Of a stretch of DNA of 64,000 bases, positions 24,280 to 36,277 are shown piece after piece (position 1 is the stretch's first letter; each line of letters starts with the position of its first letter). The stretch spans positions 1-64,000 of the forward strand of contig NHZP01000103.1 of assembly GCA_003313425.1 (NCBI GenBank). The letters are read 5' to 3'. The DNA is from Pseudopyrenochaeta lycopersici (lineage: Eukaryota; Ascomycota; Dothideomycetes; Pleosporales; Pseudopyrenochaetaceae). Under the pieces are notes generated by a model. The model saw only the letters and a list, made by a program, of their open reading frames with translations. It did not search any database and was not told where the DNA came from. A program made the translations under genes and the position numbers.

Positions 24280-26357
24280 ATAAGGCTGGCGAGGAAAGAC
24301 TTTCTATTTACAGAAAAAGACGTTACTAAGTTCCTAGATAACTTTAATCGCTAGGTAGATAATAGCAGCTATAACGACTATTAAAAGATAAGAATCCTTC
24401 TAGACTTCTGTAATACTATATGCAGAAGCTTTATTAAGAAAATAAGGCTATATAGGGTGCTAGACTAGAAGAAGCTTTAAGAAGTAATAAAAGAGTATTA
24501 GCATAATTAAGATGTAGCTTAACGCATGGGAACGCGAGCGTTCCTAGAAACCTATATTTCTAAGACGTTAAGAAAATTCCTAAGGCTATCTAAGTATTTA
24601 ACTAACTTTACGGCGTACAGTAACGCTTATATTAAGATAGGCTAGCTGCATAAGACAGAGGCTAGCTTCTTTTTTGCTAGAGGCCTCCTAAGAGAAGACT
24701 AGGATATAATCTTTATCTATATATATAAAGGGCTGATTCTAGATAAGCTAGAGAGTTTTAATATTAAGAAGATTTACACGTATCTTAAGCGCGTGTACTA
24801 CTAGAGAGAGGGGATAAAACAGATATCTCTTAGCTATATAGAAAGAGAAGCTAAGCTTATATACTAGATCCTAGATTAAGAAAAGAAAATATTAATAGCT
24901 AAGTAACTAAAGGATATAGTTAATAACTATAAGAAAAGTAAGGTTTAAGAGGAAGCTAGGCCTACTCTTCTACCTAGTATAGATCTAGAAGTTTAAGACC
25001 TTATTTTAGCTCTTAGCGACTAGAAGATTAGCCTAGCTAAGGTTAATAAGATAATAGTTCATCCTAAACTAGGTTAGATGCTGAGGAACCTAGCTACGTA
25101 CGCGTACTTTATTAGCTAAGTTGTCTTAAGAGATAATACTAAGCAGCTACTATTAGAAAAGAATAATAGCTCTTACGTAATAATAGCTCCTCGCAGCTTA
25201 AATCCTTAGTAAGGCGTAATTACTATCTAAGGCCGTGAATATTAAAACACTTATAATATATGTAACCTCCCTAGTTATATTACTAGAGAATATAAGCTAT
25301 ATTAGCTACTTTTATATCTTAGCTAGATTAGCTTTAAGTAGAATAGGGAAGTTAGATATAAGACTTACTATTTTAGTCCTTTGTATAAGAGGTTAAGGTA
25401 AATCTAAGGAACTGCACCCTAAACGCTGCAGCTCTATTAGTTAAAATAGAAAATTTAGGAGTATTACAGAGTTACTAATAATATTCTAGATTAACTAGCG
25501 TTAGTAGTATATCTAGAGAAGTTTAATAGAGTAGACTTAAGGCCTGCTTAATATTAAAAGCTTAGACTATTAGCTATATAGTAATAGAAGGTAGTTAGTC
25601 CTAATATAAATATAGTTATAGAAGATAGATATAGTAGGACAGCTATAAGCCTAGCTAAGGATCTTCTAACCTTTTAGAACGTTAGGATATTACTAAGAGG
25701 CTTAACTAAGGCGTGTTTTACTCTTAATAAAGTTACATCTTAGGATATTATTCTTAGTACTTTTAAGGAAAGAGTAGTAAATGCTAGCTTAACTTATACA
25801 GTAACACACTCTTAAACGCGTTAGAATATTAGGAAAGATCTAGTTCTTAAGAAAGTTAGGTAGAGTAAAGTTTAGAAGCTAGCTCCTGCTAAACCTCCTT
25901 ATTCTAAGTAACTAAAGCGAGTTATAGTTAAGGACTATTATATACCTACTATAAGGGGTAATACTGTATTTAAACTAATAGATATTAAAGAATTTAAATA
26001 AGTAGAGCTAATTCTATTTTCTAGCTAAGCCTATAATAAGCTATTCTCTCTTATATAGCTTCTAGATAATAATAGAAGCTTTTAAGATTTAAAAGCTAAG
26101 CCTAAATTTATTAGTTAGAATAAGAAAAAGAAGAACTAGAATAACAGCCTTACTAATATAGAGCTCTATTATTTACTAGGCCTATATCTAAACTATATTA
26201 CTACTACTATGCTACGTTAGGAGGTATATAGTATAACTTTTAGGGACCTTATAAGCTAATATTAGCTTTAAAAATAAGTTAGAAATATATTAAAAGTAAT
26301 AAATAAGCCTACCGCGTTATTAGCTAGCGTAAACGCTGTAGAATTAAGTATTAGGCT

Positions 26358-26420
26358 AGCTAGCTAATTAGTAATTGCTAGGTTAGCTAAGCGAGACCTG
26401 CTAGAACCTAATTAGCTAAC
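26358..26420. repeat. Short ~62-bp inverted-repeat element, copy 6 (in A)
   Basis: Runs from AGCTAGCTAATTAG to TAATTAGCTAAC; core GCTAAGCGAGACCTGC. Same site as 5195-5256 in A'. Confidence 0.6.
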
Positions 26421-29400
26421 ACTACAGTGCCTTACCCTGTATAACCCCGCGTCCGCCTATATTATTAAGGATGCTTAGGGGCATTTTTCTAATAAAGAAA
26501 AGGTTAAATTAAATTAAGAAGAGACTATTAGTCTTAAAAAAGGACTAAATTTAGGGCTTAACTTAATATAATTTAGGACTTTTAATACCTAAACTAGGTA
26601 TAAGGCCCTAGGAATATATAATACTTAGTATAAAGGTTTAGTTAATCTTACTAAATAAGAAGCTATAATAATTTAAAAGAAAATAGGTATAGCCTACGTG
26701 CAGTATAACCTTCTAACCTACTAGGCCTTATTTAATAGGTATACAGTAAAGTATCTTATTAATACTAGCGCACAGATAAACCTTTTAAGATATAGTGCAG
26801 CTAAGGTATTAAAGCTTATATATAAAGACTATAAGTAAGGTAGCTTATATTAAGATAGAGTAGTTACTATAAATAGAAGCACTAATCCTTTTATAGGAAC
26901 TGCGTAGAGTATCCTAGTTAAAGTAGGGGAGGTAACTATTATTAGTTACTTTAGGATTATTTAAAACCTAATAAGATTAGCGATTTTAGGTAGACCTTAG
27001 TGCGCTTTAGTAAGGTTATTAATTTAGTATAACGTATATAGAAGGATTATGTGCAGGATTATTTCTAAGAATAGAGACAGAAACGCCGTCTTTATAGCCT
27101 CTAATTCTGCTCCGCTGTATCTAAGAGACTATATACTAACTCTTAAAGATAAAGAAAATACGTAGCAGACACCCTTTCTAGAGAGGAGTGTCTAGATTTA
27201 AGTAGAAAATACCTAAGATAATATTTTAGTTTAGAATCTTATTTATCTTATGCTTAGGTTAAGTATATTTAAGAGGCTAAGTTTATAAAAGCTTCTATTA
27301 GATTTAGTAAATTTTTACCTATTTTTATAACTAATAATAAGTAGTAATTTAAAGAATAGGTAAAGTAAGTAATAAGCTATAGAGTTAGAGCCTCTAAAGA
27401 TCTTTTAGCTGTGCGAGAATTAGAGTCTTTTTTAGTTATATATAAACTTAACTATTAGGCGTAATAGGAAAAGAGAAAGAAGTATATAGATAGTTAAGTT
27501 AATACCCTATATAAGAGGGTAGCTAATAAGGTATAACTTATAGATATTCCTATAGTATTAGATATTAAGGAGTTTAGGCGTAAGGATTAGAAGCGACATG
27601 CTATTAAACTGTAACTCTTAAGAAAAAGTCTAAGACCTCCTAATATTAGACCTTTTATTACCTTTTTAAGTGCAGATATATAGTATTCCTATAAGGCATA
27701 AGATTAATACTAGAAAGGCTAGCCTTATAGAAGTTTAGATCTAAGTTAATAAAATTAGAAGTTTAGTTATTTATTAAAATGTTAATAAACAGAGAAGGCG
27801 CGATCGCTTTTACTTTCTCTAAGACAGGACGAATTATTAAGGATATATGTCCTCTATATAAGATACAGACTATTAAATATAAAGCTTAGTAAGAAAAATT
27901 ATTCCTAATAGCGTAAGCTGTTAAGGAAGAGGTAGTTATAATATTTAATAACAGACTTAATTAAGGGGTACTAGAAAGATGCGCTAGTTAGTACAGAAAC
28001 TTATAGTTTCTAGTTAAAAAGAAGGATAAGAGTTATTAGATAATACTTAAGTTAATTAAGATAAACGCAGTATCTCTTAGGGATGCTAATCTGCCTCTAA
28101 TAGCAGATAAATTCTCTAAGCGTTTTAGTAGATATTATATTCTGTCTCTTATAGATCTATTCTTAGGATATAACTAGATTATACTTTATCTAGATAGTAG
28201 AGACATAACTACCTTTTATACGCTAGTTAGTTTACTTTAATACTATATAATAGTTTAAGGCGCGACTAACTTAGTTATAGTCTTTTAGCGAGTAGTTATA
28301 AAGATTATAAAAGATTATTAGCTATATACTATTCCTTTTATAGATAATATTACTACTAGCAGTCCTAAAACTAACTATAGAAGAGAAGAAGTATTTCCTA
28401 GAGTAAGAAGATATATATTAGAATATATTTAGTAGCTAGATAAGGCCCTAGCTAACGTAGAAAGAGCTAGAGCTATAATTTTAGGTAAGAAGTGTTATTA
28501 GAGAGTCTCTAGATTAGGGGTAGTTAGATATAAGGTTACTGCGCAAGGGAGATATCTAGATTAATAGAAAGTAGCTAAGATTCTAGATTAGCTAGAATGC
28601 AGAAATATAAAAGAAGTAAGGGTATTTATAGGTATCTGTGTCTACTACAGGATATAGGTGCCCAGCTTTACTATTCGCGCGAAGCCCCTGTTCTAGCTAA
28701 TAAGGACTAGCGTTAAATAGATATAGTAAAAGGCTTAATAAGAGGCTATACGTACCTTAAAGTAATACATTACTTTAGCCCTAGTATTAGTAAGTCCTAA
28801 CTATAAGAATAAAAGTATAATTTTTATAGTAGTAGATACGAGTAAGGAAGGCGCAAGCGCGTCTCTTAAACAGATTAGAGTAGATAGAAAGAGATACCTA
28901 TATTAATTTAAAAGTATAATTTAGTTAAAAGCTAAGAGTCTCTAGTACTTAATAAAGCTTAAGTATAAAGTAGTATTATAGGCGTTAAAGAAATTTAGAA
29001 CCTAGCTATATAGATAATATTTTACTATTAAAATAGACGCTTAAACGCTTATTTATTAACTTAACAGATTATTACCTAACGTCCCTAGGTTAGTCTAAAA
29101 CAGGTAGCTTACAGCTATTCTTACCTAGGACTTTAATATTACGTATATTCCTAGAAAAAAGAATATTATTACTAATATACTATTACGTTACCTAAAGCTA
29201 GAAGAATAGGAACAGCTAGACAAGACTAAAGATAACCTTAAAGATTTTATTAAAAACGTAATTACTAACCTTAAGTTTACCTTACCTACTAAGATAAGTA
29301 AGGTACTAAATAAGTAATACTTAAATAAGTCTAAAGTAATTACTTAGTTCTTAATAAGATTTAAGAAGCCTAAAGGCCTTATAAGGGTATAACTTTAAGT

Positions 29401-30017
29401 ATAGAAAAAGAGGGCAATAAATTTCTTTATATAAGAAGAGTATCTCTTCTAAAAGTCTATAAGAAATATAGCTATTTATTAAGTTATAGATAATCCTAAT
29501 CTTAAGACTATAGCTATATAAGAAATATATTAATAGATTAGTTATAGAGGAGTAAATAGCGTCTATTTAATATTTACTTAATAATACTAGTAAGAAAAGA
29601 TATATAAGGAGGTGCGACGCATAATTACATTATACAAATAGTGCTAGCGAAGATTATTAAGTCGCAAGTAAGAGATACTAACGAATACCTACTATTACGC
29701 GTTATAGGAACAAGTTACTATAGATGTTATTTACATACCGCATTATTAAGAAAAGAAATTTATTATAATTACATAAGAATACCTTAGTAGATAGCTAGAG
29801 GCACGAGTAATAGCTAATAATAAGTTATCTACTGTTACTAAGTTTTTATATAAGGAAATCTTATGTCGCTAGAGTATAATAAGGACACTTACTATAGACA
29901 GCGGGCCTAATTTTAGAAAGGTAGTTAAAGCCCTTACTAAGATTTATTATATTAGGAGGATCTAGGTATTAGTATATAACCTTTAGGCTATAGGAAAAAT
30001 TAAAGGTAGTTATAAGC

Positions 30018-30369
30018 TGTTGCAAACAACGCGCTGTGACCTGGGGTACGGTAGGCTCACGTGCGCGCTGACCTAGGAGCTTACCCTGGAGAGACACGTC
30101 TTTTGTGTGCATTCAAGGGCGCGCTCACGTACGCGCTCACGTGCGCGCTCACGTGCAAGCTCACGCAGGAGACACCTGAAGGTAGACTCACGTGCGCGCA
30201 CGCGCACGCGTACACGCTGCTCACGCTCCTACCGTATAATGGCCCCTGTAATAGGCCGTGCTCAGCTCTCCTTTATATAGCTGGCTCTCAAAGCCTCCTA
30301 GACAAAACAGTGGTCCATCTCATAGATTACCTGGGTAACTGTTGCCAAGCTCTCCCTTTTTCCTCCACA
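30018..30369 (+). repeat. Solo LTR of Copia family C inside A integrase (352 bp)
   Basis: Starts TGTTGCAAACAACGCG and ends TTTTCCTCCACA. It matches the LTRs of element C in reverse. It is flanked by a perfect 5-bp duplication TAAGC (30013-30017 and 30370-30374), and A' has the uninterrupted site. It is rich in CACGTG-type steps and CpG and is practically free of RIP, in sharp contrast with the A sequence on both sides. An open frame through it reflects only that lack of damage. Confidence 0.95.
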
Positions 30370-31482
30370 TAAGCTAATATATAACGCACTAGTAAAGCTT
30401 CCTAGACCTTAGGTTAATAATCTTCTAATAGTATTATAGGTAGACAGAATTTCTACTTAGAGTTAGACTAGATATTCTCCTTATTAGTTAGTTACTAGTT
30501 AGAATCTAGTACTTCTAATTAAGCTTACTCTTCTAATATAGCAGATATTACTATTTAGATAAGTAATATTAAGAGGCTAGTTATTAGCAGTACAAGCGAT
30601 ACAGCTAGATTTAAGAGATTAATTTCTTAAAGACGCAGTATTAAGAACTAAGCGCCTACAACGCGAAAAGAAGAAATATTAGGACAATTATAGGGAGATT
30701 TATTAAGAAGAAATTAAAGAAGATAACTTTATACTAATATAGGACTTAGCTAGAGATATTAACATATTAAGAGATAAGAAGCTTACGAGCAGATAGCTAG
30801 GACTATATAAAGTCTTTTATGCTAACTAGGATAAAGGCAACTATTAACTTATAGACCTTAACAGCACGCAATTTAGAAATACTACCCTAGGATAGAGACT
30901 TAAACTATAGGTACCTTAAGATAAAAGTAAGGTCGCTTAAGAGTATTAAGGTCGTGTAAAGCTATAAGATCCTTTATTATAGGATGCTAAAGCTAACTTT
31001 TTACTGCCGCCTGCTTAATCTAATAACTCTTAAGATAATAAGTTTATAGTTATTAAGAATCCTAACTAAGACGCGATTTAGTTACAAGAGAAAGAGAATA
31101 ACCCTCCTATAAACATAGATTTATCTAAAGATATAATACAGCTAACTACGCGCAGCTATCCTATTATTATACTAAGATCTTTAATAGAGACTAAGAGATA
31201 ATAATATATTTAAATACCTAATTTAGAAATTAATTCTAACTTAGAAGATAAGCTTACCTAAGCCTAGGGGACGGGCTTTTATCTTAAAGCAGGGGAGGGG
31301 CTGTATTTCCTTTATTAAATTTTCGCATATTTTTACATATTTAGCATTACACATACGCAGCGCAACCCCCCAGACACATAAAAATAAGTTAAAATTAAAC
31401 AAAATATTATTTAGAGTCGCTAGGAGGTTAATCTCCTTACTGCGCGATCAAAAATAGTAGAGAAACCAGGGTATTAAAGAAT

Positions 31483-31543
31483 CTAGCCAATCAGCAATCG
31501 CTAGGTAAGCTTAGTAAGACCTACTAAAATCTAATTAGCTAGA
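31483..31543. repeat. Short ~62-bp inverted-repeat element, copy 7 (in A)
   Basis: Left end CTAGCCAATCAG (less mutated form), right end AATTAGCTAG; core GGTAAGCTTAGTAAGACC. Same site as 431-492 in A'. It lies in the spacer between pol and ORF-X. Confidence 0.6.
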
Positions 31544-32002
31544 CAACTTAATATCTGCGCTAACAGCTGTAACGCAACTACAAGATTACAGAGCGACAAT
31601 TCGAAGATGCAGAATTAATTAAAGGAGATAGAAGATAAGATAATTAATATTTTTAAGTATAAAGGTAAGTTAATAGCTGCGTTTAGCAGTAAAATAAGAC
31701 CTACTTAGGAAACGTTCCTAAGTAGCTAACTCTTAAGAGGACCTGCTATGCTAGCTAATTAGGTAACAGGAAGGAGTTAAAATAATAGTAACTTTACCTT
31801 TTACTACGTTATTAAGCCTTAGCAGGGCTTTTAAGTAAAGTTAGGGAGGGAAAGATACCCTCCGCTGCTTAAACCCCCTCTAAATCTTAAGCCTGTAATT
31901 AATCCTACAGGGCCTAAGTTTCTCTTTCTTACTTCCTATTACTATCTATTAAAACTTTCTAAGGTAAATATATAAGTGCCTATTAAGTACAAACTTTAAG
32001 CA

Positions 32003-35000
32003 ATGTTACAGCCGCCTCAGACACCTAAACAGCCTAGGAAGCGTCTACTCCTACCGTCAAACCTAAATCCTTAACTAACTACAACTATAATTAAGCCTAC
32101 GCTAACAGAGATTATATAATTTACTAGTAAAGAAGCTATTAAAGACTACAGAACTAAGCTTAAGCGTTATAGTAACGTTAAAGTCCCTTAGCACGCAGGA
32201 ATTACAGTAGACACTTAGGTTTAAAACTTACTACAAGTCTCGCCTATTAAATAAAAGGGTATAGTAGATAATTAAATAGTAGCCTTAGTAACTTACTTTA
32301 ATAAGACTTTAACCCTTATTATCGCGACTAAAGAATTTCTAAAAGGAAGACTAAGCCTAATATTATAGTATAGAGGCATTACTGCTTTTAAGCAGTAATA
32401 TCCTATACTTAAGGATATAGATACTTATAAGAAGAAGAGGAAAAAGGAGATAAAGAGCGCGTTTACCTATCTAGACAAACACTATTAGCATATACTAAGG
32501 CAGGTTCTTATTCTATATTCTATTTAAGTAGTATACTCGCACTCTAGCGTAACAGCAGTCTAATAGTTACTACGCAGGACCTTACTAGATAACCTTACTC
32601 CCTTCCTTAACATAGCTCTTTACTATTAATAATAATCTGTAAGAAGGAGATAGGATAGATTTATTAATATTACTAACTAGGAAGAAGTACGTTAGCAGAT
32701 AGCTAACATGCCTGCTTAGATAAAAAAGTATTATAAGGACAGTAATACTAAGTTACGCAGTATTATTAATAAGTATAAGATACCTGCCTCTAGGATTACG
32801 GCCGACAATATAGATACGCGCTCTAGGGAGAGGTATCTTAACTAGATATTCTAAACAGAGGTAATTAAATAGTATAGAAAGTAATTATATACAGGAACGA
32901 AGCTTCCTCTAAATATAACTATACTGCCTAAGTAGCTGCAGGAGAATTATTTTAGGTATTATAAGCGGACTAAGTTACTTCTTCCTACTACTAGTAATAG
33001 TAAGAATAATTCTGTAGCTAAGGTTAGCGTCTAGATAACAGCTTTAGCGATAACTACCTCTAAACGTGCTAGAAGCTAAAGCCCTGCTACTTTATTAAAT
33101 ATTAGAGGGCGCACGTAAGTTATTAAGCCTTCTAGTCTTAGTTACTAACGCATAAGTAAAGAATTTAGAGGTAATATCTAGAATAAGCTAGAGAAGCTAG
33201 GTAAGCCTTAAATAGACAGGCTGTCTATTACAGCTAAAAGTATTTAAGAAATCTAGCTAGAAGAATAACGTTTAAGAGGGAATAGGTGTACTTAATAACA
33301 GGTTAAAGTAGTAGAGGCCCTTTAAGAGAAATTCCGTCTTAGGCAGCGTTAGAGATTTCTCTCTACGCAGCCTCTTACTCTAGATAAGATTCGCGTAAGA
33401 GACTTAGAGTTAGTAAGGTAGTTACGCAAAAAGTTAAAAATACTGCTAGTAATACTTAATAATAGTATTAATGTTTGAGACTTAATTAAAGAAGACATCT
33501 TACTTAAAACTAGCATCGCAGTAAAATCGCGTAAGGGATACAACTGTATAAATAAATAGTCTACTCTAGTTAAGATAACTACGTTACTTACGTCTAGGAA
33601 GTTAAATAATAGTAAGCGCGTTTAGCTAATTAATACCTAGTATTAAGAGTGTGTGAATTTTAGCACTCTTAAGGATACGCAGGGTAGTTAGGTATTTAAC
33701 TATCGCAGGGTGTGCTAGTAATATTACTGTTACGTAGCTAGTAAGATAGGCCTACTTACTTAAAGCCTTAGCATTTTAAACACAGTTTAGCTGCTTAAGA
33801 TACTATACTATTGTTAGGATTAATAGGGTTAGCTTTAATCAGACCTAGTAACTTAAGTTCTGTTCTTAGCCCTGTTTTAAGGAGACTATACGCATTAAGA
33901 CCTAAAGAGCTATTATTATCGCCTAGTAAAAGTTTAAGTCTAAATTAACTAGGACGAAGTTACTAAGGCTCTTAATTAGGGAGTATATGTTAAAGCATTT
34001 AAGGAGTACAGTAGTATTACCTACGATGCCTTTAGCTAGATTTTTAAGGATCCTAAGCTAGTCTTAATCCTTAATTAGAGTTTTAACATGTACCTCTACT
34101 ACACGCGGTTAATTGATAGTAAGAGTAACCTTAGCTGGTGTTAGGTAATGTATTATTTGTTGATACAGTAGCTTGTGCGTAGTGACGTTAAGTATTAGCT
34201 ACTGTACGCAGTCTTGCGAAAAGAGCCTAACCTAATTTCTTACCCTTATTACACGAAATACACTAAGCCTAGGGATAGGACTTACTTCTGTTACATTAAC
34301 TTAAACATCTCTAAGGCTGTGTACTTAGGCAGGGGCGTGGATATTATCTAAGGAAGCGTCTCTTTTAATAATAAAGATAAAGATAACTGTATGTAGATAC
34401 TACGTAGCTTTTATAATATTATCTATAAGTACTAGAACTAGTAAGAAAACTTAGGACTTAAGAACTCTACTAGTTACATTAAGGGATAGGACGATAAGAG
34501 GGACTGGCTAGAGAATTGCAGTGCGAAATTCCCTGACGTCGAATAGTTTAGTCAGCCTTGCAAGGCTAGTTATGTCCGCATCTCTAATCCTAGGCTGCCT
34601 CATGGATCTACTGGACCTGCAACTAAGCAACGACGAACTATCTTGCCTTAGTTTGTTAAGGTGGAAGAGGACATAACTACAATAGAGATTCCTAAGATAG
34701 GCTCCTATCAAGAGCTTGCTGCTGCCTTTTAAAGCTTAACTGCCGCGCCAAAGTCACCTTCTAGACACTTAAATTACTATAGAGGCGTCAAGTAGGCCTT
34801 TCTTAGAGATATTACACTAGTATACTCGTCAAACATTGCTAAGGCTGTAAACTGTTAGCTAAGATAGGACTCTCTGCTAGTTTTAGAGGAACTAACAGAC
34901 TTGTTTACAGATTAGCCTAATCCTAGTTTAATCTGTTAATTTATTAAGGATACTAGGAAGGCTATAGTAAAGATAATTAAAGAGTATTAGGTTATCTACT

Positions 35001-35464
35001 AGCATTATAAGAAGCTTGCTTTTAGAGAAGACAGAGACCTTAGCGTACCTAACAGGTTATTCTTCTTAAATAAAGGTATAAATCTAGCTTAGGAAGCTAA
35101 GTAGTAGAAGCACGATAGGCAGGTTAAACAACGCACTGCCCTAGATAAGGTTCTTAAGGAGCTTTCTAATAATCCTAATAGTAAGGCTACTAGGATGCTA
35201 GACAAGAAGGAGAAACTAAGGCGTCTGTCTATCCAAAGCGCAACTAAGTCTCCGCAGACTTTAACTTATGCTAGTTTATAAAGGTTGTTATCGCAGTAAC
35301 AGGCGCTAAGTTAATATTCGCCTAGTTAGTTACCTATAGGACCTCCTCTCGCGCCTTCTTATCCTAGGCAAGCGTAACCTAACATAAGCGCGTTAAATCT
35401 GCATGTACCGTCGCAGACTCCTTGTTGTAGTAAGAGGATTAAGGAGATTAAGAAGAAGAAGTGA
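32003..35464 (+). pseudogene. Extra 3' ORF (ORF-X) of Gypsy A, putative 2OG-Fe(II) oxygenase-like
   Basis: From ATG 32003 to TGA 35462-35464 is exactly 1154 codons in one frame, with only TAA/TAG inside. TGA is rare in this mutated DNA, so it is probably the true stop. The N-terminal half has no motif I recognise. In the C-terminal half, codon 764 (34292, TAC from CAC) and codon 766 (34298, AAC from GAC) form a mutated H-x-D in F-C-Y-I-N-L-N-I. G-S-V-S-F-N-N-K-D follows. His 867 (34601) stands in L-P-H-G-S, and Arg 877 (34631) in R-R-T-I-L-P. The 103-residue gap from the first to the second His is identical in B1. The H-x-D...H-x9-R plan is that of 2-oxoglutarate/Fe(II) dioxygenases; the substrate is unknown. 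The basic end is K-R-I-K-E-I-K-K-K-K. Confidence 0.6.
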
Positions 35465-35899
35465 GGGTAATTTGGCTGCACTGTTAAGAGCCTAACTAAT
35501 TAGCAGTTATTAGGTAAGGCTTAACAGACTCTAATTAGCTAAGTGCCTCTAGGTTGTTTAAGAGATACTAGGACGATAGCATACTTACTAGCGTCTTTAA
35601 CAGTAAGGTTAAGGCGCGTTTGCTTTTGTTTTTCCTACTATCTTTAAGAGATTTAATAATAAAGTGCGAGAGTTTATAAAGGAACCTGCACGATTATAAA
35701 GACTGCTCCTCCTACAGAAATATAGCTTATGCTGCCTTCCCTTTATTTATAGGGTAATAATTTCTTTCTTTCCTTTCTTTTTTTTATATGTCTTTTCTTA
35801 GCTCTCTTCTCCTCCTGCTAATAGTTCTGCTTATAAAGAGAAGGAATAATAAGCAGGATTTATAAGCTTAATAGGACTAAGCTTAAAGTAGGGGAGGTT

Positions 35900-36277
35900 T
35901 ATACTGTTACATAAAGTACTTAGGTAACTAGGTAATAATAGGTTTCCTTTATTAGCGAAATTTAGTGATAAAACTTAGAGATACAAGAGATCTTAATATT
36001 ATACACTAAACGTGATGCACTATACACTACACACTATAATAATTTACTTTAAAACTAAGATTTTACAAAGTAGCTAGTGTATTAGCTACGTTAATTTAAT
36101 AAGATTTTAGACTATTTTGTTTATTACTTTTAATCAGGCTCTATACTTACCTTCGTTTCTGGCAGACTGCACAGGCAGAGCTGCTCCTGTTATTCACGCA
36201 CGTTTGATTCCAACGTTACCTCTCATTCACAACACCAGAACTGCGGGATTGTGCCGAACCACCTTGTTAACTCCACA
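35900..36277 (+). repeat. 3' LTR of Gypsy A (378 bp)
   Basis: Starts TATACTGTTACATAAAG (RIP form of the 5' LTR start) and ends AACTCCACA, followed by the duplication GTAG. The first ~220 bp are heavily mutated and the last ~155 bp hardly at all. The change occurs near 36125. Confidence 0.93.

Larger units (their letters stand above)
24284..31265 (+). pseudogene. Gag (remainder) and Pol of Gypsy A
   Basis: This is the continuation of gag after B1, then pol. The protease remnant is at about 26755 (N-T-S-A-Q-I-N-L-L, from D-T-G/S). Reverse transcriptase is about 27770-28650, with S-L-I-D-L-F-L-G-Y near 28150 and F-I-D-N at 28337-28348. RNase H is about 28800-29200. Integrase is about 29400-30750, with D-S-G-P-N-F at 29897-29914. 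Integrase is split by the solo Copia LTR at 30018-30369. All domains carry TAA/TAG at former Gln/Trp codons. The protein is related to that of B throughout, so A and B belong to one clade. Ends are approximate. Confidence 0.82.
11254..36277 (+). mobile_element. Gypsy family A, complete plus-strand copy, interrupted by B1 and a solo Copia LTR
   Basis: This is a complete LTR retrotransposon with LTRs at both ends (11254-11631 and 35900-36277), PBS, gag, pol, an extra 3' ORF and a PPT-like run (GGGGAGG) before the 3' LTR. After removing B1 (11790 bp plus 4-bp duplication) and the solo LTR (352 bp plus 5-bp duplication) it is about 12.9 kb, very large for a fungal Gypsy. The 4-bp target duplication is GTAG (11250-11253 and 36278-36281). 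The empty site is preserved in B1 near 16830. RIP is heavy inside and weaker in the LTRs. Confidence 0.93.

Noticed and set aside
30061..30372. 103-codon open frame (plus) and similar frames at 41233-41743 and 48127-48538 on both strands
   Set aside because: They lie in the Copia C LTRs. They are open only because these GC-rich repeats escaped RIP, and they are open in opposite directions at once; no coding evidence.
33349..34711. Minus-strand frames of 64 and 67 codons in ORF-X of A
   Set aside because: They are opposite the conserved ORF-X frame, and the minus-strand frames show no matching motif in B.
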